Below are positions 1 to 7,657 of a stretch of 26,486 nucleotides of DNA, piece after piece. The translations under genes were made by a program, and so were the position numbers. The DNA is from an uncultured Oscillospiraceae bacterium (GTDB lineage: Bacteria; Bacillota; Clostridia; Oscillospirales; Oscillospiraceae), in contig CAKUMO010000032.1 in assembly GCA_934667815.1 (NCBI GenBank), positions 1 to 26,486 on the forward strand. The letters run 5' to 3'. Numbering within the stretch: position 1 is the stretch's first letter; every line of letters starts with the position of its first letter. The notes below the pieces were generated by a model. That model ran no database searches. It was not told the origin of the DNA and saw nothing but the letters and a program-made list of their open reading frames with translations.

Positions 1-302
1 ATGAGGAAAGTCCGGGCTCCACAGGGCAAGAATAACGGGTAACGCCCGCCGAAGGCGACTTCAGGAAAAGTGCAACAGAGATATACCGCCTCGCTGGCGC
101 AGCCTGCGAGGCAAGGGTGGAAAGGCGAGGTAAGAGCTCACCCGCCGCATGGGAACATCGCGGCGCTGTAAACTCTATTCGGAGCAACACCGCGGAGGAG
201 ACATTGGTCGGCCCGGCCGTCTCCGGGAGGTGGCTTGAGCGTACCGGCAACGGTGCGTCGAGATAGATGGCTGTCGATTACAGAACCCGGCTTATAGTCC
301 CG
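1..302 (+). ncRNA. rnpB: RNase P RNA, type A, 3' part (5' end outside the window)
   Basis: This is the catalytic RNA of RNase P, which removes the 5' leader from tRNA precursors. The window opens inside the universal P4 region (GAGGAAAGTCCGGGCTCC at 3-20). It continues through the conserved GGTAACGCC and GAGATATACCGCC-like stretches and closes with CAGAACCCGGCTTATAG at 281-297, which supplies the other P4 strand. The peripheral hairpins fit a type A rather than a Bacillus type B RNA. Roughly the first 60 nt (P1 to P3) are missing only because the window starts here. The exact 3' end is estimated. Confidence 0.95.
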
Positions 303-332
303 ATCGTAAAAAATCAGCGCTGCTTGCAGCGC

Positions 333-384
333 AAAGAAAAACACCGAGATTGGTCTGTGAAGGACTTCTCTCGGTGTTTTCTTT
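333..384 (+). terminator. Terminator after rnpB, probably bidirectional
   Basis: The arms at 333-349 and 369-384 pair (ACACCGAGA with TCTCGGTGT, extended by an A-rich/T-rich pair). The loop is 19 nt and the T-rich side falls at the 3' end. The structure is nearly symmetric, so it could also stop minus-strand transcription leaving the ORF that ends at 409. A smaller GCGCTGC/GCAGCGC hairpin without a T-tract lies just upstream at 317-332. Confidence 0.8.
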
Positions 385-408
385 ATGCTTCTACGGTACG
401 GCGGCAGC

Positions 409-1272
409 TCACGCTGCGCCGCCGTCCGTTTTTGCTTTTCTTTTAAAAACGGCAACCAGCACGGCAATCATCACGAGGCTGCCCGCCGCCGCAAAAACCC
501 ACGGCATCGGGTCAAATGCGTCGCCCGTCTTCGGGTCTTCGGGGCTTACGGGAAGCTCCTCCACCCTGAACTGCCAATCAAGGTAGCCGATCGCATCCTG
601 AAAGCGGTTGTCAAGCGCCGGATCGACATTCACGGTCACGTCCAGATCGATCTTACCGCCGGAGTAAACCGTGCCGAGGTAGACCCAGTCGGTGAGCTGC
701 GCGGTCTCGTTGGCGGGCGCTTCAAACAGAACGGAGTTCCCGTTCTGCCTGACCGTCAGATTCATGTGTGAGAGCAGCTCCTCCGAGCCCTCCTGCGCGC
801 CGAGCGAGCGCATATAGACCTTGATTTTGACCTTTTTGTCCGCCGCATGCAGCACGACCAGAATGTCATGCACGGTTTTTACGGCAAGCTCGTCCTCAAA
901 GAGCAGCTCCTGTGCAAAGTCATCCGCAACGCCGCTCGTAATGCCAGACGGGAAGCAGCCGCCCAGCTTCGGCTTGATGTGCTTCTCAAGCGCCGTATGG
1001 TATTTAATATAGGTGGACTCCCTGACCTTGCTTTTCCGCAGCCGCAGCCACTCGTCGCAGTAAAAGCCGAAGCGGTGCCGGTTGCCGTTCTGCGGTGTTG
1101 CCTGCCCCGTAAGCATCGCCACCTTGCACTTTGTCACCTTTTCCTTTGCTTCTTTATAGCTCTTGCCATAGCAAAAGCCGTACTTTGCCTTGCCAGACAG
1201 CTCGTAGCCCTTGATATATCGAGCCTCCCAGCGTCCGTCTTTTCTTTTGAAGATGTTTTCGCCTTTGCGCAT
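409..1272 (-). pseudogene. Chimeric ORF: tyrosine recombinase N-terminus fused to sortase-anchored surface protein C-terminus
   Basis: The 287-residue frame starts with ATG behind CGGAGG and joins two unrelated pieces. Residues 1-142 look like the N-terminal arm-binding and SAM-like core-binding domains of a Tn916/phage-type tyrosine recombinase (KDGRWEARYIKGY, YKEAKEK, STYIKYHTALEKHIKPKLG, TVHDILVVLH). The catalytic domain with the R-H-R-Y residues is absent. From about residue 144 the sequence is the end of a cell-surface protein: a beta-rich stretch, a PKTGD sorting motif at 247-251, a hydrophobic segment at about 258-276 and a basic tail (KRKAK). Such PxTG-D signals are typical of clostridial sortase substrates. 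The join lies near 835-850. The product can be neither an active recombinase nor an ordinary exported protein, because no signal peptide is present. A deletion remnant or a chimeric assembly explains it best. Confidence 0.75.
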
Positions 1273-1296
1273 TTGTAATAACCTCCGAATGATTGA

Positions 1297-1313
1297 TTGT
1301 CCGCAGCGGACAA
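1297..1313. repeat. 17-bp perfect palindrome upstream of the recombinase fragment
   Basis: TTGTCCGC-A-GCGGACAA lies 25 bp upstream of the start codon at 1272, next to an AT-rich stretch (TACAAT on the minus strand at 1324-1319). It could be an operator or a leader hairpin. No function can be assigned from the sequence. Confidence 0.5.
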
Positions 1314-1350
1314 CCTATATTGTACCGTACCGAATAAGGCGGGCGCATCC

Positions 1351-1367
1351 GCAGTCAATTTGACTGC
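1351..1367. repeat. Second 17-bp perfect palindrome
   Basis: GCAGTCAA-T-TTGACTGC lies 37 bp beyond the first palindrome. It has the same length but an unrelated sequence. Its position fits a control or attachment region of the former element, which is inference only. Confidence 0.4.
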
Positions 1368-1469
1368 CATGCCGACTGCAAATAAGCCGCCGGAACAGTG
1401 CCACACCCTCGGCGGAAGCAAAGAATCGAGACTGCTTTCAAATTTTATTTGAAATTTAGCGTTTTCTTC

Positions 1470-1498
1470 TTGCACTTTTCGCTCCGGTGTGCTATAAT
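1470..1498 (+). promoter_or_regulatory. Near-consensus sigma-A promoter with no ORF behind it
   Basis: TTGCAC at 1470-1475 and a perfect TATAAT at 1493-1498 are separated by 17 bp. Transcription would begin near 1505 and meet the terminator at 1559-1588. The predicted transcript is therefore only about 85 nt and contains no plausible reading frame with a ribosome binding site. Confidence 0.75.
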
Positions 1499-1504
1499 TT
1501 CCAT

Positions 1505-1588
1505 GTAAATTTAAGAAGTGAAAGTGTCGTAGATTGACTAACTCTGCGAAATATAATTGAGCCGCAGTTAGAAAACTGCGGCTCTTTT
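1505..1588 (+). ncRNA. Candidate short orphan transcript
   Basis: This stretch is bounded by a consensus promoter and an intrinsic terminator, with no gene between. CTAACTCTGCG at 1538-1548 can pair with CGCAGTTAG at 1563-1571 apart from a 2-nt bulge. That pairing would use the left arm of the terminator, so the RNA has two mutually exclusive folds, as in an attenuator. It may be a small RNA or the leftover leader of a gene lost with the neighbouring recombinase. I do not recognise a family. Confidence 0.4.
1559..1588 (+). terminator. Intrinsic terminator of the orphan transcript
   Basis: An 11-bp perfect stem (GAGCCGCAGTT with AACTGCGGCTC) has a 4-nt loop and is followed by TTTT. Confidence 0.85.
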
Positions 1589-1668
1589 AAACCTTGTAGA
1601 ATTGGAATCAGCAATATTACTTTGCATCTTTGCTTGCTGCGTCTTGACTGGCTGGTTTCCTTTCCACA

Positions 1669-1705
1669 AAAAAATCAGCACCGGTTTTCCGGTGCTGATT
1701 TTTTA
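1669..1705 (-). terminator. Terminator at the end of the 12-gene minus-strand cluster
   Basis: TCAGCACCGG and CCGGTGCTGA form a 10-bp perfect stem with a TTTT loop, flanked by A and T runs on both sides. It overlaps the TAA stop of the gene at 1703-2260 and could terminate in both directions. Confidence 0.85.
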
Positions 1706-2260
1706 GATTCCGAATTTCTTTTGCAGAAAGTATCGGTAATCCGGATGGTTCTCTGCATTTTTATATTCTGTTTGCAGTGTTCGCTCAAGCCAGCGGCGCT
1801 GCGGTTGCGTCATCTGTGCAAAGCGCTGCACAGTAAGCAGGCCCTGTGCTTCCGCTGTCAGAATCTCGGCATAGGCATCGCGGACAAATTCACAGTCCAC
1901 AACCTGCACTGCCTCGGAGGATGCCACAGCATCCGGAATCCGGAGCTGCATTTCCGCCTGCGGTACTGTCTCGGCCCGGTAAATGTAGCCCGAAACACCT
2001 TCGTAGGTCTCGCGCAGTGCGTCGGGATAGTATTCCTCAATGCACTGACGGCCATCTTTTTGAAAGCCGTAAGATGCCCACTTATACCACGAACCGTCGT
2101 GGACGAAGCCCGTCTCACGGCAAAATCTTTCCACGGCGTTACTCAGATAAACCAGAACGTTTTCGCGCTTATTTGAAAAATAGACCAATGGAACGCCGTG
2201 GTTCGACACACGCGGTTTCAGAATCCGCAGACCACCCAGCGGCGAAGCATGGTAATACAC
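1703..2260 (-). CDS. Conserved hypothetical protein, possible ADP-ribosyltransferase-like fold
   Basis: This 185-residue soluble protein has no signal peptide or membrane segment. Its GTG start directly follows the TAA stop of the peptidase gene with no base between. It is served by an AGGAG 6 nt upstream inside that gene, so translation is probably coupled. I recall similar uncharacterised Firmicute proteins, but no established function. The N-terminus (YYHAS at residues 2-6, a glycine-leucine turn, then LVYFS at 25-29) resembles the first strands of ADP-ribosyltransferase and KptA/Arr-type folds, where such His and Tyr residues bind NAD. That resemblance is inferred by eye. The C-terminal part is helical and charged. 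Its frame ends inside the cluster's terminator, so it is the last gene of the unit. Confidence 0.8.
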   Translation of the reverse strand: MYYHASPLGGLRILKPRVSNHGVPLVYFSNKRENVLVYLSNAVERFCRETGFVHDGSWYKWASYGFQKDGRQCIEEYYPDALRETYEGVSGYIYRAETVPQAEMQLRIPDAVASSEAVQVVDCEFVRDAYAEILTAEAQGLLTVQRFAQMTQPQRRWLERTLQTEYKNAENHPDYRYFLQKKFGI

Positions 2261-3970
2261 TTACTGCTCCTGCTTTTCGATCTGCTCGAGCAGGATCTTC
2301 TCGGCATACCCGCAGGCACGCTCGACAGAGCCAGCTTCGAAGGGATTTGCAAGGTTCGCATAGCGCAGCGTTTCCAGATAGCTGCGGCTGCCGCCGGTCT
2401 TGCAGAGCTTGAGGTAATCCTGCCAGGCGGTCTGCTTGTCCTCGGCATACTTCTTCTTAAACTCCATCGCGCCCATGGTCGTGAGCGTATAGTTGATGTA
2501 GTAGAAGGGATAGAGGTAGATGTGCAGCTTGTGATACCAATAGCCGCCGCGCTCCATAAAGAAATCATTCTCGTAGCGGCGCCACGGCATGTACTTTTCC
2601 TCCAGCAGATGCCACTGATACGTCCGCTCCTTGGGCGTCAGCTCGGGATGCGCATAGCAGATGTGCTGGAACTCGTCCACGGCCACGCCGAAGGGCACAA
2701 AGGTAATGGCCTCCTGCAAATGCGCGAAACGGAACTTGTCCGCCTGATCGCCGAAGAACCACTCGGCATAGGGATAGGCAAACTGCTCCATGGACATGGA
2801 GTGGATTTCCGCGATGTCGGTCGACTCGCTGTAATAGTCCGAGATTGGCTGGCTGCGCATGGCCATGTAGCCTGCGAAGGCGTGACCCAGCTCGTGCGTC
2901 AGCACTTGCATGTCAAAGATTGTGTGGTTGAAGCAGGAGAACACAAAGGGCGCCTTCAGACTGGGCAGACTGGTCATATAGCCCGTGGAGGCCTTGCCCG
3001 GCTTGTTCTGCAGATCCATCAGCTCGTGGTCGATCATGAAATCGATGAACTCGCCGGTCTCCGGACTGATCTCGTGATACATTCTCTGCGCGGTCTTGAC
3101 CATAAATTCATCGTCACCTGCAGGCTCGGCGTTGCCGTCCGGGAACACCATCTTTTCGTCGTACCACATGACATGATCAAGGCCGAGGCGCTTTGCCTGC
3201 GCGTCATAGAGCTTCCGGCACAGCGGCACAAGGACCGTGCGCACCTGTTCACGGAAGGACGCAACTTCCTTTTCGCCATAGTCCGTGCGGCTCTGCTCGA
3301 GATAGCCGACGGGGATGTAATTCTCATAGCCGAGGTTCCTGCCCATCTGGTTGCGGATGCGGATCAGCTCATCCCAGATCTCCTCCAGACGTGGCTCGTT
3401 GTCCTCGTAAAACTTGGAGTATGCCTTGACGGCGGCAGCACGCACCGCGCGGTCGGGATGCTCGAAATATTTCTGCACACCGTAGAGGTTCAGCGTCTTG
3501 CCGTCGAAGGGAATCTCGGCCGTGGCCATGATCTTCTGGTACTCGTTGGTCAGGCGGCTCTCCCGCTGGCGCAGCGGAATATTGGCCTCGCAGAACAGCT
3601 TCTTTTGCAGATCCATGGAGACGAAATACTGTTTGCCAAATTCCTTCTCGATGTCCGGGCGGAAGGGGCTGGACGCGATGGCCTCGCTCAGCGCGACCTC
3701 CTCGCCGCCGATGGTGGGCAGCGTGTCGTCAAGATAGGCGACCTCCGCTTCATAAAACGCGTCACGCGTATCAAGTGTGTGACGGATGTTCGCAATGGAA
3801 CACTGCGTGTACAGCTCGCAGGTCTCGCGGTCGATCTCAAAAAGCAGCGCACGCAGCGCCTCGTAGCTCTCGGCGTGCTCGGCAGCGTCCTTCCACGCAA
3901 CGAGCTGCGCACGGCGTGCCTCCAGATCGGGGCGCTTGTATTCCAACGTTGAAAACTTGAAATTTTCCAT
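2261..3970 (-). CDS. M3 family oligoendopeptidase (PepF-like)
   Basis: This cytoplasmic zinc metallopeptidase cleaves short peptides, probably recycling products of larger proteases. The 569-residue protein is full length for M3 oligoendopeptidases. The zinc site is HELGH at residues 359-363 (H359 and H363 bind zinc, E360 is the catalytic base), with the third ligand E388 in AEIHSMSME, 29 residues after the first His as in the family. The C-terminal YYINYTLTTMGAMEF region is typical of PepF-type enzymes. The ATG start lies behind GGGAG, 12 nt after the HAD phosphatase stop. Sharing a transcript with clpE fits a role in peptide turnover, which is inference. Confidence 0.95.
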   Translation of the reverse strand: MENFKFSTLEYKRPDLEARRAQLVAWKDAAEHAESYEALRALLFEIDRETCELYTQCSIANIRHTLDTRDAFYEAEVAYLDDTLPTIGGEEVALSEAIASSPFRPDIEKEFGKQYFVSMDLQKKLFCEANIPLRQRESRLTNEYQKIMATAEIPFDGKTLNLYGVQKYFEHPDRAVRAAAVKAYSKFYEDNEPRLEEIWDELIRIRNQMGRNLGYENYIPVGYLEQSRTDYGEKEVASFREQVRTVLVPLCRKLYDAQAKRLGLDHVMWYDEKMVFPDGNAEPAGDDEFMVKTAQRMYHEISPETGEFIDFMIDHELMDLQNKPGKASTGYMTSLPSLKAPFVFSCFNHTIFDMQVLTHELGHAFAGYMAMRSQPISDYYSESTDIAEIHSMSMEQFAYPYAEWFFGDQADKFRFAHLQEAITFVPFGVAVDEFQHICYAHPELTPKERTYQWHLLEEKYMPWRRYENDFFMERGGYWYHKLHIYLYPFYYINYTLTTMGAMEFKKKYAEDKQTAWQDYLKLCKTGGSRSYLETLRYANLANPFEAGSVERACGYAEKILLEQIEKQEQ

Positions 3971-3982
3971 AGGTTTCTCCCT

Positions 3983-4768
3983 TCAAATAATGTCAAAATG
4001 CTTCAGCGCATGATAAATGCCGTCATTCTCGGCATCGTCCGTCACATAGTGCGCAGCCTCACGCGCCTCCGGCGTCGCGTTGCCCATGGCCACGCCGAGG
4101 CCGACCGCCCGCAGCATGGACGCGTCATTTTCGGAATCTCCGAAGGCCATGGCTTCCTCGGGCGCAATGCCGTAGCGGGCAAGCAGCGCACGCACGGCGT
4201 TATCCTTACCCCCGTCCAGCGTGACAAAATCGTGGCCAAGACTGAACCACTGCGTCGTTCGGCTGTGCGGCGCGAGGCGGATTGGCTCGTCCATTTCCTC
4301 GGGCGGCGCAAAGAGCACCAGCTTGAAAACCGGCCCCTTGTTCATCTCGTGCAGGTCGCCCACGGGCAGCAGGTTCGTGTGGATTGCGCCCATGGCGGTG
4401 CGGTATTCCTCGGAATCTCGGTTGATACAGGTCGTCTCGGCATTGGCCAACCAGCAGGTCGAATTTCTGCGATCCGACCAGTTCAGCAGCGCCTCGACGT
4501 CATTCGGGTCAAGCGGCTTTCCGTAGATCTGCGACCAAGATGCATCATAGGCGTCCTGCCCGTTATTGGTCAAGTAGCCGTCAAATTGCAGACCGTCGAG
4601 CAGATGCTCGTTGCGGATCTCATATTTCGACCGGCCGGTCGCGACAAAGGTCAGAATACCCTTTTCGCGCAGCAGCTCGAGCGCCAGCTTGGTCGAGGGC
4701 AGCCATTTGGCGCTTTGGAACGGCACGAGCGTGCCGTCGATGTCAAAGAAGATCGCTTTGATCGTCAT
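3983..4768 (-). CDS. Cof-type HAD-IIB family phosphatase
   Basis: This is a haloacid-dehalogenase-superfamily phosphatase of the Cof/YidA type, which acts on small phosphorylated metabolites; the substrate cannot be read from sequence. The nucleophile motif is DIDGT with D9 and D11 near the N-terminus. A threonine-centred motif II (VATGRS), a conserved lysine in GGKDNAV and the metal-binding GDSENDASM motif near the C-terminus complete the active site. The IIB cap lies between motifs II and III. The start at 4768 is preferred over in-frame codons further upstream because GGAGG lies 9 nt before it and the HAD fold begins at once. The gene overlaps the membrane-protein gene upstream by 26 nt. 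Confidence 0.9.
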   Translation of the reverse strand: MTIKAIFFDIDGTLVPFQSAKWLPSTKLALELLREKGILTFVATGRSKYEIRNEHLLDGLQFDGYLTNNGQDAYDASWSQIYGKPLDPNDVEALLNWSDRRNSTCWLANAETTCINRDSEEYRTAMGAIHTNLLPVGDLHEMNKGPVFKLVLFAPPEEMDEPIRLAPHSRTTQWFSLGHDFVTLDGGKDNAVRALLARYGIAPEEAMAFGDSENDASMLRAVGLGVAMGNATPEAREAAHYVTDDAENDGIYHALKHFDII

Positions 4769-5300
4769 GCGGCGGTTCCTCCATGGTCTGCGGCTCTGCC
4801 GGAACAGCCTGCGCAGCGGCGAGCGCACGTTTCTTTTCTTTCCTCAAAGCGGAAAAGCGCCCAAAAATCACAACCGCGCAAACGACAAGCGAAACGCCAA
4901 ACGACGGGAGCCACGCCAGCACATCCAGCGTAAATCCCCATGCATTATAGCCGAGGAGCAGCGCCAGCGTCAGGAGGAACAGCTGGCCGGTCGTGGCCGC
5001 CATATGTTCCTCCTGCAAAGCGTTGTGCAGATCAATCACGAGAGACAGATACGCGCCCAGCAGCAACGCCAGCACCGAAAAGACGGCTGCCGCGATCAGG
5101 CCCTTGCCGCTGCCCTTTTTTCCGGAAAAAATGCCGTAGCCCAGAATGGCTGCGACCGGCGCAGCGCCGCCCGCAGGCCATGGGTAATAGCCTTCATAGC
5201 AGAAGAACACATAGACCGCCGTTCCGGCGAGGGAGAACAGGAGTGCGCCGAGAAAGCCGAGCGCAATGCGCTCGCGTGGTGTCTTGCGTGCAGTATCCAT
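4743..5300 (-). CDS. Small polytopic membrane protein of unknown function
   Basis: This 185-residue protein has about five hydrophobic segments (roughly residues 13-35, 45-60, 68-92, 103-120 and 125-147). A basic linker (RKEKKR) and an acidic, proline-rich cytoplasmic tail follow. I do not recognise a family. It sits 23 nt downstream of clpE and overlaps the phosphatase gene by 26 nt, so it is transcribed with both. The Shine-Dalgarno is purine-rich but weak (AAGAGAGAG). Its role could be structural or in transport; nothing in the sequence decides this. Confidence 0.75.
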   Translation of the reverse strand: MDTARKTPRERIALGFLGALLFSLAGTAVYVFFCYEGYYPWPAGGAAPVAAILGYGIFSGKKGSGKGLIAAAVFSVLALLLGAYLSLVIDLHNALQEEHMAATTGQLFLLTLALLLGYNAWGFTLDVLAWLPSFGVSLVVCAVVIFGRFSALRKEKKRALAAAQAVPAEPQTMEEPPHDDQSDLL

Positions 5301-5323
5301 TGTTTTCTCTCTCTTTCTATTTA

Positions 5324-7591
5324 TTATAATGCCAAAATCTCGACCTGATCGTCGTTCGCCGTCAGGCTGACCTGCGAAATGGGATGCTCGTAGCTGTCGA
5401 TGATGCGCTCAGCCACGCCGTCCTCGATGTCTCTCTGGATGGTGCGGCGCAGGTTGCGCGCGCCGTAGGTCACAGAATAGGACTTTTTGACCAGATAATC
5501 GATCACATGGTCATCCCATGTCAGCGCTACGCCATGCTCAGCCAGCGACTGCTTCAGCTCGCCCAGCATAATTGCCGCGATGCCGCGGAAATTCTCCTCG
5601 GTCAGGCGGTTGAAGCAGACGATCTCATCCACACGGTTGATAAATTCCGGGCGCAGGAACTCGGACAGCGCCTTCATCGCCTTCTCCTTGGTCTGCTCGG
5701 AGACCGAGCGGCCGAATCCCACGGAGCCGTCGCGGCGGTCGGAGCCGGCGTTGGAGGTCATAACGATTACGGTGTTTTCAAAGTTCACCACGCGGCCCTG
5801 CGCATCGGTGATGCGGCCATCGTCGAGGATCTGCAGCAGGACATTCAGCACGTCCGGATGCGCCTTTTCCATCTCGTCAAAGAGGATAACGGAATAGGGC
5901 TTGCGGCGGATCTTCTCGGTGAGCTGCCCGGCCTCGTCATAGCCGACGTAGCCGGGAGGCGAACCGATGAGCTTTGATACGGAGTGCCGCTCCATGTATT
6001 CTGACATATCCAGCCGCACAAGCGAGTCAACGGAATCGAACAGCTCGTCGGCAAGACACTTGACCAGCTCCGTCTTGCCCACGCCGGTGGAACCGACGAA
6101 GATAAAGGACACGGGATGCTTCTTGACGGAAATGCCCACGCGGTTACGGCGAATGGCCGCTGCAACCGCATTGACGGCCTCATCCTGTCCGACGATGCGC
6201 TTCTTCAGCCGCTCGTCCAGCGAGCGAAGCTGGGCATACTCCTGTGCGCGGATTTTGCTTGCGGGGATCTTCGTCCACAGCTCGATGATACGCGCGAGGT
6301 TCTCCATGGTCAGAACGGGTGCGGGCTTGGCCTCCAGCTCGGAAATTTCGGAGTCCAAACGGCAGATCTGGCTGCGCAGCGTTGCAAGGCGCTCAAAATT
6401 CTCGTGCTCGGTGTCCTCGGTGAGCATTTTCACCTCGAGCTGGTAATCGTCGCGCTCCTTGCGCTTCTCGGCAAGGTCGGAAATCTGCTTGCTGTGCAGA
6501 TTCAGGTCGGAGCAGGCTTCATCGAGCAGGTCGATGGCCTTGTCCGGCAGATAACGGTCGGTGATATAGCGTTCGGAGAGGACGACGGCCTGCCGCGCGA
6601 TCTCGGCGGGAATCTGCACGCCGTGGAACAGCTCATAGTAATGCGACACGCCGCGCAGAATTTCAACGGCTTCGTCCAGACTCGGCTCGGCCACGGTCAC
6701 GGGCTGGAAGCGGCGCTCGAGCGCTGCATCCTTCTCGATATATTTGCGGTATTCCGCAAAGGTCGTTGCACCGATGACCTGAATCTCACCTCTGGAGAGC
6801 GCGGGCTTCAGGATGTTCGCCGCGTTCATGGAGCCTTCGGCATCGCCCGCACCGACGAGATTGTGCACCTCGTCGATGACGAGGATGATATTGCCGCAGA
6901 CCTTGACCTCGGCGATTAGGCTTTTCATGCGACCCTCAAACTGTCCGCGGAACTGCGTGCCGGCAACGAGCGAGGTCAGGTCGAGCAGATAGACCTCCTT
7001 GTCGCGCAGCTTGAAGGGCACGTTGCCCGCCGCAATGCGCTGCGCCAAGCCCTCGGCAATGGCCGTCTTGCCGACGCCCGGCTCACCGATCAGGCAGGGA
7101 TTGTTCTTCTGGCGGCGGTTTAGGATCTGCACCACGCGCTCGGTCTCGACCTCGCGGCCGATGACCTTGTCCAGCTCGTTTGCACGCGCCTTGGCGGTGA
7201 GATTCTGACAATAGGTATCGAGGAATTTGTGTTTTTTTGTCTGCGGCTTTTCACCCTTGGGCTGCTTTTCTTTCGGCTCCTCGCTGCGCGGCGCGACCTC
7301 GTTCGAGCCGCCGAACAGACGGTTCATATGCGGAAAAGTCGCCGTGCGGCTGCCGATATCGTCGTCCTCGTCTTCATCCTGCTGCATCATGGACATCATT
7401 TCACTGTTGATCGTCTCAAGATCCTCATCGGTAATGCCCATGCGCTCGACGATCTCATCGACCTGCTTGAGGCCCAATTCTTTGGCACATTTGAGGCAAA
7501 GCCCCTCGTTGGTGGTCTTGCCGTTTTCCACCTTGGTTATAAAAATCACAGCGAGATTCTTTTTGCATCTGCTGCATACGGTCGGTTTCAT
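5324..7591 (-). CDS. clpE: ClpE-type AAA+ unfoldase with N-terminal zinc finger
   Basis: This is an ATP-driven unfoldase that feeds damaged proteins to ClpP. The 755-residue protein opens with a zinc finger (C6-x2-C9 and C32-x2-C35) instead of the paired Clp-N repeats of ClpC, which points to ClpE. AAA-1 has Walker A GEPGVGKT at 169-176 and Walker B D240/E241. A short coiled-coil middle domain spans about 365-425. AAA-2 has GSTGVGKT at 500-507 and FDEMEK at 571-576. VGF at 624-626 matches the ClpP-docking loop. I chose the ATG at 7591 because AAGGAG precedes it and the zinc finger starts immediately; an upstream in-frame extension is unsupported. No CtsR or CIRCE operator is evident. Confidence 0.92.
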   Translation of the reverse strand: MKPTVCSRCKKNLAVIFITKVENGKTTNEGLCLKCAKELGLKQVDEIVERMGITDEDLETINSEMMSMMQQDEDEDDDIGSRTATFPHMNRLFGGSNEVAPRSEEPKEKQPKGEKPQTKKHKFLDTYCQNLTAKARANELDKVIGREVETERVVQILNRRQKNNPCLIGEPGVGKTAIAEGLAQRIAAGNVPFKLRDKEVYLLDLTSLVAGTQFRGQFEGRMKSLIAEVKVCGNIILVIDEVHNLVGAGDAEGSMNAANILKPALSRGEIQVIGATTFAEYRKYIEKDAALERRFQPVTVAEPSLDEAVEILRGVSHYYELFHGVQIPAEIARQAVVLSERYITDRYLPDKAIDLLDEACSDLNLHSKQISDLAEKRKERDDYQLEVKMLTEDTEHENFERLATLRSQICRLDSEISELEAKPAPVLTMENLARIIELWTKIPASKIRAQEYAQLRSLDERLKKRIVGQDEAVNAVAAAIRRNRVGISVKKHPVSFIFVGSTGVGKTELVKCLADELFDSVDSLVRLDMSEYMERHSVSKLIGSPPGYVGYDEAGQLTEKIRRKPYSVILFDEMEKAHPDVLNVLLQILDDGRITDAQGRVVNFENTVIVMTSNAGSDRRDGSVGFGRSVSEQTKEKAMKALSEFLRPEFINRVDEIVCFNRLTEENFRGIAAIMLGELKQSLAEHGVALTWDDHVIDYLVKKSYSVTYGARNLRRTIQRDIEDGVAERIIDSYEHPISQVSLTANDDQVEILAL

Positions 7592-7607
7592 GGCTTCACT
7601 CCTTTTC

Positions 7608-7622
7608 TCCGCAAGTATAACA
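7608..7622 (-). promoter_or_regulatory. clpE: Possible internal promoter for clpE (extended -10)
   Basis: On the minus strand TGTTATACT gives an extended -10 with TATACT at 7619-7614, but no good -35 stands 17 bp upstream. The 66-nt gap between the DUF5711 gene and clpE is the largest in the cluster and could host separate heat-shock control. Confidence 0.35.
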
Positions 7623-7657
7623 CGCCTGCGGCAAAAAACTGATCGCAAAAAATATAA

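Noticed and set aside
1..302. RNase P RNA truncated by the adjacent mobile-element scar
   Set aside because: The missing part is the 5' end at the window edge. The 3' end is intact up to its terminator, so nothing suggests damage.
847..1278. Plus-strand frames opposite the recombinase fragment
   Set aside because: They have no family match and no ribosome binding site, and the opposite strand shows clear recombinase motifs.
2198..3952. Long open frame antisense to the M3 peptidase
   Set aside because: It mirrors the codon bias of the peptidase gene, shows no recognisable domain or ribosome binding site, and the peptidase has an intact HELGH site.
7592..7648. Longer N-terminus of ClpE
   Set aside because: The zinc finger begins directly after the ATG at 7591, which has AAGGAG; the extension runs through the putative promoter.
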